64,000 nt of DNA from Azorinus chamasolen (taxonomy: Eukaryota; Mollusca; Bivalvia; Cardiida; Solecurtidae), in assembly GCA_963576725.1 (NCBI GenBank), contig OY755252.1, forward strand, positions 43,935,552-43,999,551, written 5' to 3'. A program made the translations under genes and the position numbers. Numbering within the stretch: the stretch's first letter is position 1; each line of letters starts with the position of its first letter. Below are positions 9,409-20,469 of this stretch, piece after piece. The notes beneath the pieces are model-generated. The model was not told the DNA's origin and did not search any database. It saw nothing but the letters and a program-made list of their open reading frames with translations.

Positions 9409-11270
9409 AAAAATGAGTCATGCAAGAAACACCACGTACAGAACAAACAGTCGCCCGAAACAGCAAATGTACATATCTATAAAATACAACAACAGACGCA
9501 CAAAGACGAAACAAATATACAATAGGGGGGAGAAGGAAGTACCGCCTTAGAACGGCCAGTGACAAAAGTCACTGGGGGGTTTAAACCGGTTTATGGGCGC
9601 CCCACCTCACACTTATTCCATCCCCACCCTAAAAGACAAACAGTGTAAATAAACGTATCCCCTCTCCGACTAATCTACAACAACCGCGACGGCAAATACA
9701 GTGGTAAAGTGCATGTATAACGAAAACATTTAAGTGGACAAACTGTATCCACCTATCGCTAGTGTACTCAGTGATTGGGCTGCAAACAGAGTAACTGTAG
9801 AAAAGTAATAAAGGGTACGACAAAAACGAAATAGTACAGATATCCGACGATCTCCATCCATTTCTGGATTTAAGAGGTCGCCTTCATAGGGTACTAAACC
9901 TTTCTTGTCGGCGTACATGCAAAGAGGCCAGCGTGATTGCCAACTGTAAAAGGGTTCACAACCAAACATGCAGTATGTTGTAGTACTACAGGATCATATC
10001 CCTTTTTAATGAATTTTTTAACATATTTGATGACCAAAGTGAGAAAATGGGTATGTCCAATAATTTTACGAAGTTTGTAAATCACATCACCATAAAATTC
10101 AGGATGTGAAATACCGTGTCGCAGAAGCGCCTTGAGATTACATTGGTACTTGCCAATAAGCGAGAAATTTCTATAGTATAATTTAGAGAAAAATTATCTT
10201 AGTTTATGGTATCTATATCCTTGCTTAAGCAGTTTTTCAGTTAAAATGATATTTCGACTGTTAAAATCGTCAATAGATGAACAAGCTCTAGCAAAACGAA
10301 TAAGTTGAGATATATAAACCCCGTAAGATGGAGAAGGGGAACATCCCCGTCAAGATGAGGAAAATTAACAATATTAAAATCAAAATCATCTCTGTTGTCA
10401 TATATTTTAGAAGAAATCATTCCATTATCAATTATAAGGTCTAGATCAAGAAACGCTGCATAATTGTCGGACGGGTTAGCTTTATTCAATTTGAGTTCTT
10501 TAGGAGGCTTTTATAACATCTTCTTGTGATTGAGGATTCAAACGCAACATCAAATCTCTCTCATAGCAGTACAAAAACAAATCTGCGACAAGTGGTGCAC
10601 AATTCGTACCCATAGGAATACCAATTACCTGACGGTATATAGCATTCCCATAACGTATACATATGTTATCCAAAAGAAAGGTTAGTGATTCGCAAACTTC
10701 TGAGCAAGTCCAATTGGTGTAATATTTCATTGCTCGTCAGTAAAGATAGCTTTTTCAGCATTACATGCCAAGAATGATGTTTTTCTCGGGCAAATACTTT
10801 CTGGATTAAGTTTTTTTTGTAATACATATTTTATTTCATCTATATTTTGTTCAACATATATTACATACTATAATTATTACATCAATATAAGATGAAAAAC
10901 TATGCTTTATGAGAGATTAAGTTAGTAAGCTTATCCTTAATAAAAATATGAGGAAGAGTTGTGTACAGAGTAGAAAAGTCGTACGTGCTTACAGTGGATG
11001 CAAGATACCTTTTGTTCTTAAGTTTGTTTAAGACTTCTGAAGAGTTCTTAATAGACCAGAAGAGATTTATTCCAGAATTTTCATAAGTCTTATCATAGTA
11101 GAATTTTACATGTTCCTTTACCTTCGTTAAACAAGAAGTCAAAAGTATAGACAATTTAGTAGTTGTACATGAACTAGAATTTGCAATGAAATGCGCTTTA
11201 TATGGTGTTTATGTAGTTTTGGTAACCAATACATTGTAGGAAGTTTATGTTGTGTAATTTTAATATGGGT
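9409..11270 (-). mobile_element. Naiad subfamily B copy with catalytic-motif deletion
   Basis: Minus strand: RT from the KLHKHHIKR region (about 11230) through STLYTTLPH (about 10960), IYRQVIGIPMGTNCAPL (about 10620), KELKLNKANPSD, DFDFNIVNFPHLDGDVP, IRFARACSSIDDFN, thumb, TACLVVNPFTVGNHAG (about 9950) and the B tail. Compared with the copy at 45464, about 80 bp including YLDD are missing at the junction near 10505. An AT-rich insertion of about 95 bp interrupts the RT at 10810-10905. Clearly inactive. Confidence 0.85.
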
Positions 11271-13372
11271 GCGTTTTATTGATAAATCTGTTTGTTGTAC
11301 TACTACTAAACTATCTAAACTTAGAACGGCGTGTCTTACTACTATCAAAGAACATGTTCAACGTTACTGTGATAAAATATATGCAATTCTGGTATTAATG
11401 TTTTTTGGTCCATAAAATATTCAAATTATATTTTAACTAAACATGAAAATGAACAGTACATCATTTCTTCATTGAGCTTTTATGATTTCTCTACACTCTA
11501 TACTACTCTACCTCACCATCTTATGAAGGATAAACTGATTAAACTGATAGAAAAAACCTGTTGTTACAGTTTCTGATCCTTCGGGATCATTAGTTTTGAT
11601 GTTATTAGTTTTGAAAATTGAACACTGCTTAAGCCGGTGCTAGGGGGCGTGAGTAGTGTTGCACTTTTAATTACTACTCATGAACAGACCCAATGAAACC
11701 GAGTCGGCAATTTTCTCTTTTTGCATTTCTACTTTTGCTTTCGAGGGATCATTATTTGCCAGAGAAAATAAAATGTTCCTTGCTTGTAATGTTCAACGTT
11801 CATTCTGTTCGAATTCGAAGTTCAAAATTACACAATGTGGACTTGCCTTGATGTTTGTAGATCTTTAACATTTCTTTTCGCTATTGGGATACCATATATC
11901 GTCAAGTTGTTAGTATACCTATGGGAACAAATTGTGCCCCTCTTGTTGCAGATTTGTTTTTATATTGCTATGAGAAGGATTTCATGCTAAGTTTAAAACC
12001 TGATACACAATCTGACATTGTAAGTGCTTTTAATAAAACGTCTAGGTATTTAGACGATATTTTGAATTTGGATAATCCTTATTTTGAAAATATGGTTTCT
12101 TCGATTTACCTAAAAGAAATTACTTTAAACAAAGCGAACCGATCTGACATTCAGGCTTCCTTTTTAGATTTCAATCTTTCCATCACTAATGATAAAGTTT
12201 CGTCTTAAATATACGATAAAAGGGAAGATTTCGATTTCAAAATTGTTAAATTTCCTCCTCTAGATGGAGATGTTCCCCGGTCTACATATTATGGGGTTTA
12301 CATTTCTCAACTTATTTGCTTTGCCCGAGCCTGTTCTTTGCTAGTAGATTTTAATAGTCGTAATTTAGTTATAACTCATAAACTTCTTAAGCAAGGCTAC
12401 AGATGTCATAAAATTCGGAAAGCTTTTCCAAAATTCTATTATCGAAATTTACCCCTCATTAGTAAATATAACTGCAATTTACGGACGTTACTGCAACAAG
12501 GTATTTCTCATCCAGATTTGGTGATGTTATCTACAAACTTAGGGAAATTCGTGGTCATATCCATTTTCACGATTTGTTTATTAATCGCATTAAAACTTTT
12601 AGGAAGAAAGGTTATGACCCTATTATATTGCAACACACTGTATGTTTGGTTATCGACCCCTTTACAGTCGGTCGGTACGCTTTCCTCTTTGCTTGCACGA
12701 TGACAGGCCGAGGGTAGTACTCTATGATGGTATACTCTTAAACCCAGAAATGTGATGAGCTTACCAGACTCATGTATTACCTTTTCTCTGTCGTGCCCTT
12801 AACGGCTTCCCTGCAGTTTCTATGTCTTCAGCAAAGTCATTGAGTACATATCTGACGGAATTTCACAGTTGTTATGCTATGTTTTACATTTTGTACTGTG
12901 CTTACTGTCTTCTATGTTGTGGGGAAGTCCGGCGGGGATACCTTTATTTACAATGTTTGTTTAGCTAGAGTGCCTTTGAGATAAGTGTGAGGTTAGGACG
13001 TCCGTAATCCAGTTTAAACCCCCAGTGGTGATTTTACTACTGACCGTGCCAAGGCGGTTCTCTCTTTGTCACCCTTACTTTTGTTTGTCTTGTGTCTTTG
13101 TGCTTGTGTTTTGGTTCATGTTTGTCTCTGGTTCTTGTTTATTTGTTGGTGTTTTCTGTGTTCTTCTCGTGTGTTTGCGTGTGCTTGGTTGTGTGTGTGA
13201 CATGCTGTCTATCGATGTGTTGGTGGTGATTGCGTCTTGTATGTGACCTTCTACTGTATGTGTGTATATGTATGAGTATAAATTGTTATATCAATTGTTT
13301 TCTGTAGGTGTTTTTGGTGATGGTGGCGATTTGTGTGTGGCTTTTCCTGCTTGACTTTACTACTTTTTCATT
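11271..13372 (+). mobile_element. Naiad subfamily A copy, head-to-head with the preceding copy
   Basis: Begins at the RT region that reads TTTKLSKL and continues with TLYTTLPHH (about 11500), an R283 insertion (11563-11757), FARENKMFLACNVQRSF, IPMGTNCAPLVADL (about 11915), RYLDDILNLDNPYF (about 12048), RNLVITHKLLKQGYR, YNCNLRTLLQQGISHP and VCLVIDPFTVG, then the A tail to about 13372. A 70-bp partial duplication of the tail end is seen near 13250-13350. Several frameshifts are present. Confidence 0.85.
11563..11757 (+). repeat. R283 insertion inside Naiad RT
   Basis: Interrupts the RT between LIEKT and FAREN, which are contiguous in the copy at 2690. Contains the UUCG-type hairpin TGATCCTTCGGGATCA, GCTTAAGCCGGTGCTAGG and the CAGACC..GAGTC stem. 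5' truncated relative to other copies, and it ends slightly early at GGATCA. Confidence 0.8.
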
Positions 13373-13523
13373 TCCAATTACAGCAAACAAACAAAAACGG
13401 GAAAGAAAGGAAAATACAATTTGGATACTCATTAGAAGCTGTTATAAATATAATATTAATAGTCACCAGTGCATATTAATCGTCTTTTCTGTTTTAATAA
13501 AAATAAATAGAAAATAATATGTT

Positions 13524-13637
13524 AGTGCCGTAGATGGGACGCATTTATCCGATGAGGAGAGAAAACGTTCAGGCGAGGCTTGCCGATACTCAACTGTGTC
13601 TCTCCAAGTCGAACAAAGGCGTCCCATCTACGGCACT
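13524..13637. repeat. Compact 114-bp foldback element
   Basis: Perfect 19-bp terminal inverted repeats AGTGCCGTAGATGGGACGC (13524-13542) and its complement (13619-13637). Inside, GGAGAGA (about 13555) can pair with TCTCTCC (about 13599), and GGC..GCC forms a further small stem, so the whole unit can fold as a multi-stem RNA or cruciform. No second copy was noticed in the window. Could be a MITE or a structured RNA locus. Confidence 0.6.
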
Positions 13638-14149
13638 AAACTATTATTCGATTCATCCAGTCAATTTAGTTTTAGTTTTTTTCATATTCTCATAAAATAT
13701 AACAATCTTGAAATAATTTGCATTGAAAATGCGGTTTTTCTATCAACGGACCTCCCTTTTCATTTCCATTTCTACAGACGTAAATAATGAGCTATCGCAG
13801 AGGAAAGTAGTTTCGACACTTACATTACAAGAGAGGAAACGTGGTTGAATTTGACAAATAACATCATTTGAATCAAGAGTTGATATATAAATTCAAACAG
13901 ACATGATTCTAATAATCTGCCGGAGGCTCTCTGGTCAAATTCGAATATCCCGTCGTCTCGTTTACTATTTTTAGATAGGGCTAACGTCATTTGTAAATCG
14001 ATGGAACTGAACAGGCTATATTTTGGTCTATGACAATCACCGCCCCTGAAAGAATCTTTGCTTCCTGGCTTGATTTTATCAAAAAAACATTTCGCCAGCG
14101 GTGGATTACATGTAAATTAATAAAACTGATAAATCAACGCCTCTTGTAT

Positions 14150-14245
14150 GCGGCCTCATTGAAGTAATTGGTAAGCGCGACGTCTCTAGAGTGATTAGAA
14201 TTGACCTTTGCAGGATCAGGGGCTGGTTCGAATGCTGCCATAGCC
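14150..14245 (+). repeat. tRNA-like SINE remnant
   Basis: ATTGGTAAGCGCG (about 14167) resembles a tRNA A box, and GGTTCGAATGC (14225-14235) a B box, about 58 bp apart as in tRNA-derived SINE heads. The block is repeated at about 58680-58760. Not a folded functional tRNA: no acceptor stem or anticodon arm could be drawn. Confidence 0.45.
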
Positions 14246-14591
14246 ATTTGTTGTCTTATTTGAATAATGATTATTTTGGTGAATTTTCTGTTAGATCTAT
14301 TCCGTCATAATTAATTTTTCTGCATATTTACAGAAAATGAAAATAGTTTCATGGTTATATAATCACTACGCCTATCTACTAACCTAATAAACAGTCGACT
14401 ACCGGAAGTAACCTAATAAACCTAAGTTTATCTGTACCCCCTTTATTATGTCACTAGAGAAGCCTGATGACTGGATAAATGCATTTTCTGGGTCCTTACG
14501 TTTTTATTTAGTCACAGAAATTAACAAGAGAAGTTCAATGTCTTGAAGGCTTAATTGTCAAATGAAGTTATCAATTTCTGACTGAAAAAGT

Positions 14592-15190
14592 TGTAAATGA
14601 CTTCTTCACAGCTGCTCTGACCTCTGAATAGTCATCGAGTACATGTCTACGAGGTCAAGTTTATTCTATTTCAAACAAAACAGTTGTACATACTTAATAT
14701 CCACTAGTATTTGTATTTTCTTGCGATTTATTTTTTATAAAATGTCGGTGTAGAAGTATTTCATATAGTTTTCCCGTACTTTTAAATTATGACGTCATTT
14801 AAATGATGACGTCGCTTGTTTACCTCTAACGTTTATTTTAAAGTCATTTCGTTTTGGCAGTCATCGTTATTCATGTTGCGAAGTTGTCTGGAGGGGGAAT
14901 TTTATTTACAGTTTGACTTGGTGAAAGTGGGATAAGGACGAGGTTGGGTACCCGTAAACCAGGTTTAAGTCCCCCAGTAGCTTGTTTTAGTTACTGACCG
15001 TTCCAAGGCGGTACTCCTGCTTTCAGCTTATGGTCAATTTTGTTATTTAACATGCTTAATGTTTAATGTTTTTCGTCTTGATATGCGTCCTGTTATGTTT
15101 TGTCTTGTGGCCATACCGTTTCTTGTTTGATGGTGTTTGGTGCGGTTTCATTTCGTGTGTGACTCTCCCTGTTTGACTATTTTTCCATAT
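14592..15190 (+). mobile_element. Naiad D tail insertion (absent from the paralogous copy)
   Basis: Contains TCATCGAGTACAT as in the A tail, the folded block with palindrome GGGTACCC (14946-14953) and hairpin CAGTAGC..GTTACTG (14975-14996), and a terminus ending CTATTTTTCCATAT. The partner segment joins directly at about 59116, so this is a 5'-truncated insertion of about 600 bp made after the duplication. The same tail end occurs at 38143-38282. Confidence 0.75.
14940..15015 (+). other. Conserved folded block in Naiad D tail
   Basis: Palindrome GGGTACCC, then AAACC..GGTTT, hairpin CAGTAGC/GTTACTG and ACCGTTCC..GGCGGT, in the same order as in the A and B tails. The base differences from A and B preserve pairing. 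Confidence 0.6.
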
Positions 15191-15991
15191 TTAATCTAGA
15201 GTGGTGCAAACATATGATGTTTGCAAAGCAAACAATGCAGACGCTGATGAGAAAACCTCTAGAAAAACAACCGTCAGGGTAATCACACTTAGCAGATATC
15301 TTATAGACTGGAGTCCTACCTTTTGTAAGGGTTAAATATTTTAATTTTATTTGATATCTGAGGCTATTTCTGATATAAATTTGAACTATATTCGGAACAC
15401 ATTACAGGCACACTGTACGTGTAAATAGTGTGAATTCTAATCAGTCATAAAACATTCTTTTAAAATTCGATCCGGATCAAACTGCTTCAACGTGTTTACC
15501 CTTACTCCATGAATATTCATGTCAGAAATGATGGTATCGTGAATATTTTAAAATGACATATAAACACATGAGTGTTAAATTGCGAAAGTAGGAACTATAG
15601 AATCAGATCTATTTTATTTCATAAACAGAGCAGATGTTGATCAGATAGCTCAGGATTACACTGTACAGGAGCAGTCTGATCTGGTTCTACTCTGTATGCA
15701 AAAGCATAGAAATGCGTATTTATGAAAGAAAGGGTTCAAAGTTATTTTTCAGTGTTTCAACGTACATTGTTTTAAGTGTATTTCGCTATTATTGGTATAA
15801 TTTCAATGTGTATTTTATAGCAATTTGCATGTACTATTTGTGGGCGAATGTCACCTTATAATTTCCATACAAACTGGCTAAACTTTTACCTGTAATATTT
15901 AAAGTAAGTATGGACTCTCAATGAGTTAAAAAGAAGAAATATTAAAATCAAAACTATATCTATCAAACAAGGGCATACACATTATCATTGG

Positions 15992-16660
15992 AAGTACAAA
16001 AATGAGTCATGCAGGAAACACCACATACAGAACAAACAGCCGCCCGAACAGCAACACAAGGAAACAGCAAATGTACATAACTATAAAAACAACATCAAGA
16101 TACGCACAAAGACAAAACAAATATACAATAGGGGGAAGATGGAAGTACCGCCTTGGGACGGTCAGTGACAAATGCCACTTGGGGGTTAAACCGGTTTATG
16201 GGCGCCCAACCTCACACTTATTCCATTCCCACCCTAAAAGACAAACAGTGTAAATAAACGTATCCCCTCTCCAACTAATCTACAACAACCGCGATCGCAA
16301 ATACAGTGGTAAAGTGCATGCATAACGAACACATTAAAGTGAACAAACTGTATCCACCTATCGCTAGTGTACTCAGTGATTGAGCTGCAAACAGAGTAAC
16401 TGTAGAAAAGTAATAAAGGGTGCGACAAAAACGAAACAGTACAGATATCCGACGTTCTCCGTCCGTTTCTGGATTTCAGAGGTCGTCTTCATAGAGTACT
16501 AATTCTGAAAATGGGTGATCCTTTGAAAGCAAAAGTAGAAATGCAAAATGCGAAAATGCAGACTCGGTTTTATTGAGTCTGTTCATGAGTAGTAAACCTT
16601 TCTTGTCGGTGTACATGCAAAGAGGCCAGCGTGATTGTCAACTGTAAAAAGGATGACAAC
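15992..16660 (-). mobile_element. Naiad B tail fragment
   Basis: Reverse complement of the subfamily B 3' tail from the GTCATGCAGGAAACACC terminus (about 16002) through the folded block (about 16155-16215) to the end of the RT frame near CTTTCTTGTCGG. It carries a 92-bp R283 piece at 16501-16592. The paralogous copy is 60092-60665. Confidence 0.8.
16501..16592 (-). repeat. Short R283 insertion with empty site in paralog
   Basis: ATTCTGAAAATGGGTGATCC to CTGTTCATGAGTAG. The partner at about 60595 reads straight through GAGTACTAAACATTTC. The insert is the 3' 92 bp of R283, an extreme 5' truncation. Confidence 0.75.
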
Positions 16661-16975
16661 CAAACATGCAGATTTTACATTATGATAGGGTAAGTGTAAT
16701 GTCTACGCCCCGTGTTGTCTCTGTTTATGTAAAATGGTTGAAAGAACTGTATTTATGTTCAAAATTTAAGAACACATATATGGTAATATTAAACAACATG
16801 TTCGTATGAATGTGGCTATTCCTGATTAACATAATCTACTGCTTTCTGGACCTTCTTCCTTATCAGGATCTACATTAACAGAAGTTGACGAGCAAACCGA
16901 TCAAATTATGTTTTTATTTTTATATAAGACCCTCTCATAAGAACAGCTAGTTTGACATAAATATGCTGAAAAAGC

Positions 16976-17340
16976 AAAAGTAGAAATGCAAAAAGAGATA
17001 AATGCAGACTCGGTTTTATTGAGTCTGTTCATGAGTACTAATTAAAAGTGCAACACTACTTACGCCCCCGATCACCGGCTTAAGCCGTATTCAATTTTCG
17101 AACCTAATAACATCAAAACTAATGATCCCGAAGGACCAGAAAATATAACACTGCGAATGAAGTATCGGACGACTGTTTACTGCCGCCACACAAGCACTTA
17201 ACACCTGCTGTTGCGAAGTACATTTGTTCTGAAAATAGGAGATCCTTCAAAAGAAAAAGTAGAAAGGCAAAGAGAGAAAATTGTAGACTCGGTTTTATTG
17301 AGTCTGTTCATGAGTAGTAATTAAAAGTGCAACACTGCTC
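16976..17340 (-). repeat. R283 dimer (about 1.3 units)
   Basis: Minus-orientation unit from GAAAAAGCAAAAGTAGAAATGC through CACCGGCTTAAGC, GATCCCGAAGGACCAG and TTAACACCTGCTGTTG, followed directly by a second copy of the unit start (GAAAATAGGAGATCC). Head-to-tail. The paralogous copy is 60977-61378. Confidence 0.75.
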
Positions 17341-17624
17341 TATTTTTTACTCTACATGATCTCAGAACACACATTGACAAGATATCTTAACATCAAAGAT
17401 TCATTATGAAAATTCCTTTTATTAAGGAAGGCATTGCTTTTATTGACTTCCAAACTATATTTAGAGACAAAACTGTAATTGACACTACATGTAATTCTAC
17501 ATACTTTAAAAATACAGAACCACCGATCATCTGCTTCAAGTATAACACACCTATCAGAAATATAATTTTCAATCACAAAACTATTCTTGCCGACCTTAAT
17601 ATCAATGATAATATGCTTGACAGT

Positions 17625-17627
17625 TGA
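17625..17627 (+). other. UGA at first Cys of CxC motif (site 2, subfamily C)
   Basis: Reads NMLDS-UGA-DCATSK, with TGC at 17631-17633 as the second cysteine. Same position as 944-946 in subfamily B and 61663-61665 in the paralog. Confidence 0.68.
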
Positions 17628-18032
17628 GATTGCGCCACCTCAAAAGTACAAATATTAGTAATGCAGGAAACACCACATACAGAACAATGGAATTATTTTT
17701 CTAACATTTATGACTATGCTTTTAGTATTGTAAGTATCTCTTATCTTGAAGGATATTTCCCCATTTTTCCATCTTACGAGGTTTTCATAGCTCAGCTTAT
17801 TCTTTTTGCTAGAGCGTGTTCTTCTGTTAACAATTGATATCTCATTTTAACTGAAAAGCTGCTAAAGCAAGGATATAGGTATCATACACTACGAAAATCA
17901 GTCTCTGAATTTTATCATCGAAATGTCACACTTATTGGCAATTATGAGTGCAATCTTAACGCGCTCCTGCAACATATTACACATCCGGAATATGATGGTG
18001 AATTGATTTACAAACTTCAGAATATACATGAT

Positions 18033-18282
18033 GTACTTCACAACAGCAGGTGTTAAGTGCTTGTGTGGCGGTCGTACAAAGTTGCCCAGTACTTCACTTT
18101 CGGGATCACTAGTTTCGATCACTAGTTTTGAAAACTTCTGCTGAAGACGGCGCTAGGGGTCGTACGTAGTATTGCACTTTTAATTACTACTCATGAACAG
18201 ACTCAATAAAACCGAGTCTGCATGTATCTCTTTTGGCATAGCTACTTGTTTTTGAAGGATCAACCGCCTTCAGAATATTCGT
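18033..18282 (+). repeat. R283 insertion in Naiad C
   Basis: Runs from TACTTCACAACAGCAGG to CGCCTTCAGAATATT and splits the RT thumb between YKLQNI and KIIGY. Near full-length unit. Shared with the paralog at 63368-63608, so it predates the duplication. Confidence 0.78.
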
Positions 18283-18507
18283 AAAATTATTGGATATACC
18301 TATGTTTTTACTTTGTTCTTTCAATATGTTCAAAATTATTAAAAAGGGTTATGATCCTATAGTACAACAACATACTGCATACTGCATGTCTTGTTGTCAA
18401 CCCGTTTACAGTAAACAATTACACTGCCCTCTTTTCATGTACGCCGACAGGAAAGGTTCAGTACACTATGAAGACACCCTTGACCCAAACAAGCCTTGGC
18501 CCAAACC

Positions 18508-18690
18508 TGGGTCCATGCTTATAAAACGTTTAGTTGAGTCTGAGAACGTTCTCAAGCTTTTGATTGGTCAGATTTGAGCCTTTGGTTCAAATCTGACCAA
18601 TCAAAAGCTTGAGAACTCAAATCTGACCAATCAAAAGCTTGAGAATGAAACTCAGACTCAACTAAAAACTTTATAAGCAGGGACCAAGGT
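18508..18690. repeat. Foldback palindrome with internal direct repeat
   Basis: The left arm (GGTCCATGCTTATAAAACG ... TCAAGCTTTTGATTGGTC) pairs with a right arm ending CTTTATAAGCAGGGACC. The right side carries the about 30-bp unit CAAATCTGACCAATCAAAAG twice. ATTGGT/ACCAAT and TATAAA-like strings sit in the arms; whether they act as promoter elements is unknown. Confidence 0.65.
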
Positions 18691-20239
18691 CTCGTCACAG
18701 AAAGAAGGTGTATACTTTCTTGGTCTATATTTAGACAGTCTATCTGACTCCTGACTATGTGATCTATTGGAGGTCTTAGGAATATTCGTTCTATCAGACT
18801 GACTTGTGAAGATGAAGGAGACATTTCATCTCAATAAACGGGGATGTTTCGTAGCAATAATGAACTTATTACATTGAAACATATCTAGAACCCTTTATAT
18901 TTTAAACACTTTGACAATTATATCGCATTATAGATCGTATACATATATGTGCCTATGTGTGTCTGGGTGTGCGTGCGTGCAAGCGTGCGTGTTCCACCAC
19001 CAGAAGAATATGTAACTCGGCAAACAAATTTGTAAATATATATTAGTTACAAAACTATACAGAGGTCCTCTTGATCCAATCGAAACATTTGCAAGAATAA
19101 CACCTTTATTTCTCTACAAATCCCTATGTTGTGACCACTGTTTAGAATCATCTCGAACAGATGATTCTTAAAAAAGGTTACAACATACGGTTTGGTGAAG
19201 AAAAGGCATTTTAGTACGTTTACTGTTGCTCTGCTCAACAGTGGATTTTAGTGTTGTGATCTCTATCTATTGGGCGTTATACGCGTTTCTAGACATATAA
19301 TGACTGTATAAAGGCTACTTCGTTTTGGCTTCATGAATATTGTTTTCAGTTAGCATCGTTTTAAAATATTAATCGAGTTTTCAAACTTTTGTTGAGATTA
19401 TATTATTATATTATTATTGGGATACGGACGAAAAGCGACGAAGCAATGAGAATACTGTTATATTAACTCCTTCTCTGCCGATGTAACATCTGTAGTTACC
19501 TGTGCAAACACGTTCAATTCAGATTAGACGTCGAGTATCATCAGGATCCAAACCTCTCGTTACTGTGGTTATTGTTTTTAAAGAATGCGGGAGAAAATTA
19601 AACAAACCATAAAGAGTTTATACACGCATTGGATATGTCATTAATCCGAATTATCGAATCCGTATCCCTTAACGTTTTACACCTTAAATGCATATGTTAC
19701 AATATTTACAAACATCGTAGACTCAGATTAGATGTCGTCTGACCTGGTCTGCTCTGTTTGCGTATGATATTATATATCATATTCTACAGTTTCTGCCTAT
19801 GTCAATATTCTCTGTGTATGATAAAAAAAACTAACAATGTAAACACTCTTATACACTAAAGGAGTAATTCAGAAATCCGAATTATCGAATTATTGTCCCT
19901 CAACCCTTTACTCCATGGCAACACATGGGTCTTAAACAGCGGGTGGTTGTTTGACAAAAGTAATGGCTAAAGTAATGCAACAAGCTCCTATAGGAGCTTT
20001 AGGTATAATTTTTTATTTTGACCTGCATTAATCTATCACCTGCCTTACAGACCCATAATAAGATAATGTTTGTGATGATTGTTTGAGAAAGGCTCTACTG
20101 TATAGACACACGATATACGATGATTTGAAAACCAATACGTATATAACTACTGTAAAAAACTACATCTTCCCCACTCCATCGTCTCAGTGTTCAGATAGAG
20201 GTTGTTGCTACTGACAAACTGGTTACTAATAGCTGCAAA
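18691..20239. other. Non-coding stretch
   Basis: Holds a TG/CG-rich microsatellite (about 18950-18992), an R4 copy and degenerate PAL hairpins near 19500 and 19700-19770. Near 19925-20050 is a MITE-like segment with CAAGCTCCTATAGGAGCTTTAGG. No gene is supported apart from the candidate exon that follows. Confidence 0.5.
19055..19250. repeat. R4 dispersed repeat, copy 2
   Basis: CAGAGGTCCTCTTGATCC, TTTATTTCTCTACAAATCCC, TGTGACCACTG, then the inverse half ACGGTTTGGTGAAGAAAAGG. The pairing halves flank GAATCATCTCGAACAGATGATTC, itself a perfect hairpin. Confidence 0.55.
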
Positions 20240-20306
20240 ATGCTTCTCAATTATCTTGAATTGAGAAAGGTGTTTCTGATAGGATTCACATGTACATTTA
20301 TTGCGG
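20240..20306 (+). CDS. Candidate first coding exon of a type II membrane protein
   Basis: The ATG at 20240 opens a short frame encoding a 10-residue cytosolic-like tail (MLLNYLELRK) and a hydrophobic run VFLIGFTCTFIA. It ends in phase 1 at a strong splice donor, G|GTAAGTT (20307). The phase fits the acceptor at 50106, which would give a signal-anchored protein with a glycosylated luminal stem. The 13-residue hydrophobic core is short for a membrane span, and the implied 29.8-kb intron is long. Assignment to the downstream gene is inference. Confidence 0.35.
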
Positions 20307-20403
20307 GTAAGTTATGTTTGTTTTAGATATTGGGTTTGCTAAATAATAAATTTTATGACCCTTTCCGTTATAGAAACGCCTTTTTTAAGCATCTTCAAAC
20401 ATA

Positions 20404-20460
20404 GTAAACCCAGATCAGACGGCTCCTTTACGAGCCATCTGATTAGAGTCTGCTCTGTTT
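20404..20460. repeat. PAL hairpin
   Basis: CAGATCAGACGGCTCC and GAGCCATCTGATT form a stem around TTTAC, flanked by AAACC and CTGCTCTG as in other PAL copies. Confidence 0.65.
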
Positions 20461-20469
20461 GCTTATGAA

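Larger units (their letters stand above)
13880..18490 (+). repeat. Segmental duplication 1, copy 1
   Basis: Collinear with 58405-63835: SINE-like segment, TAATCTAGAGTGGTGCAAAC block, Naiad B tail, R283 dimer and Naiad C remnant occur in the same order and strand. Differences are discrete insertions: 14592-15190 and 16501-16592 only here; 59258-59446 and 61838-63133 only in the partner. Confidence 0.85.
17345..18490 (+). mobile_element. Naiad subfamily C remnant with internal deletion
   Basis: Plus strand: LRTHIDK..HQRF, KIPFIKEGIAFIDFQ, IFRDKTVIDTT, PIRNIIF (linker region), the UGA-containing CxC at 17625, then a short minus-strand piece of B tail terminus (17640-17690). It jumps to RT C-terminal parts: FARACSS (about 17808), YLILTEKLLKQGYRYH, SVSEFYHRNVTLIGNYECN and ELIYKLQNI. 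R283 splits it at 18033-18282, and KIIGYTY..PVYS follows. Most of the RT palm is deleted. A stop (TAA) replaces Glu before HQRF, shared with the paralog at 61.4 kb. Confidence 0.78.

Noticed and set aside
14167..14240. Functional tRNA gene
   Set aside because: A- and B-box-like strings exist, but no cloverleaf can be formed; treated as a SINE remnant.
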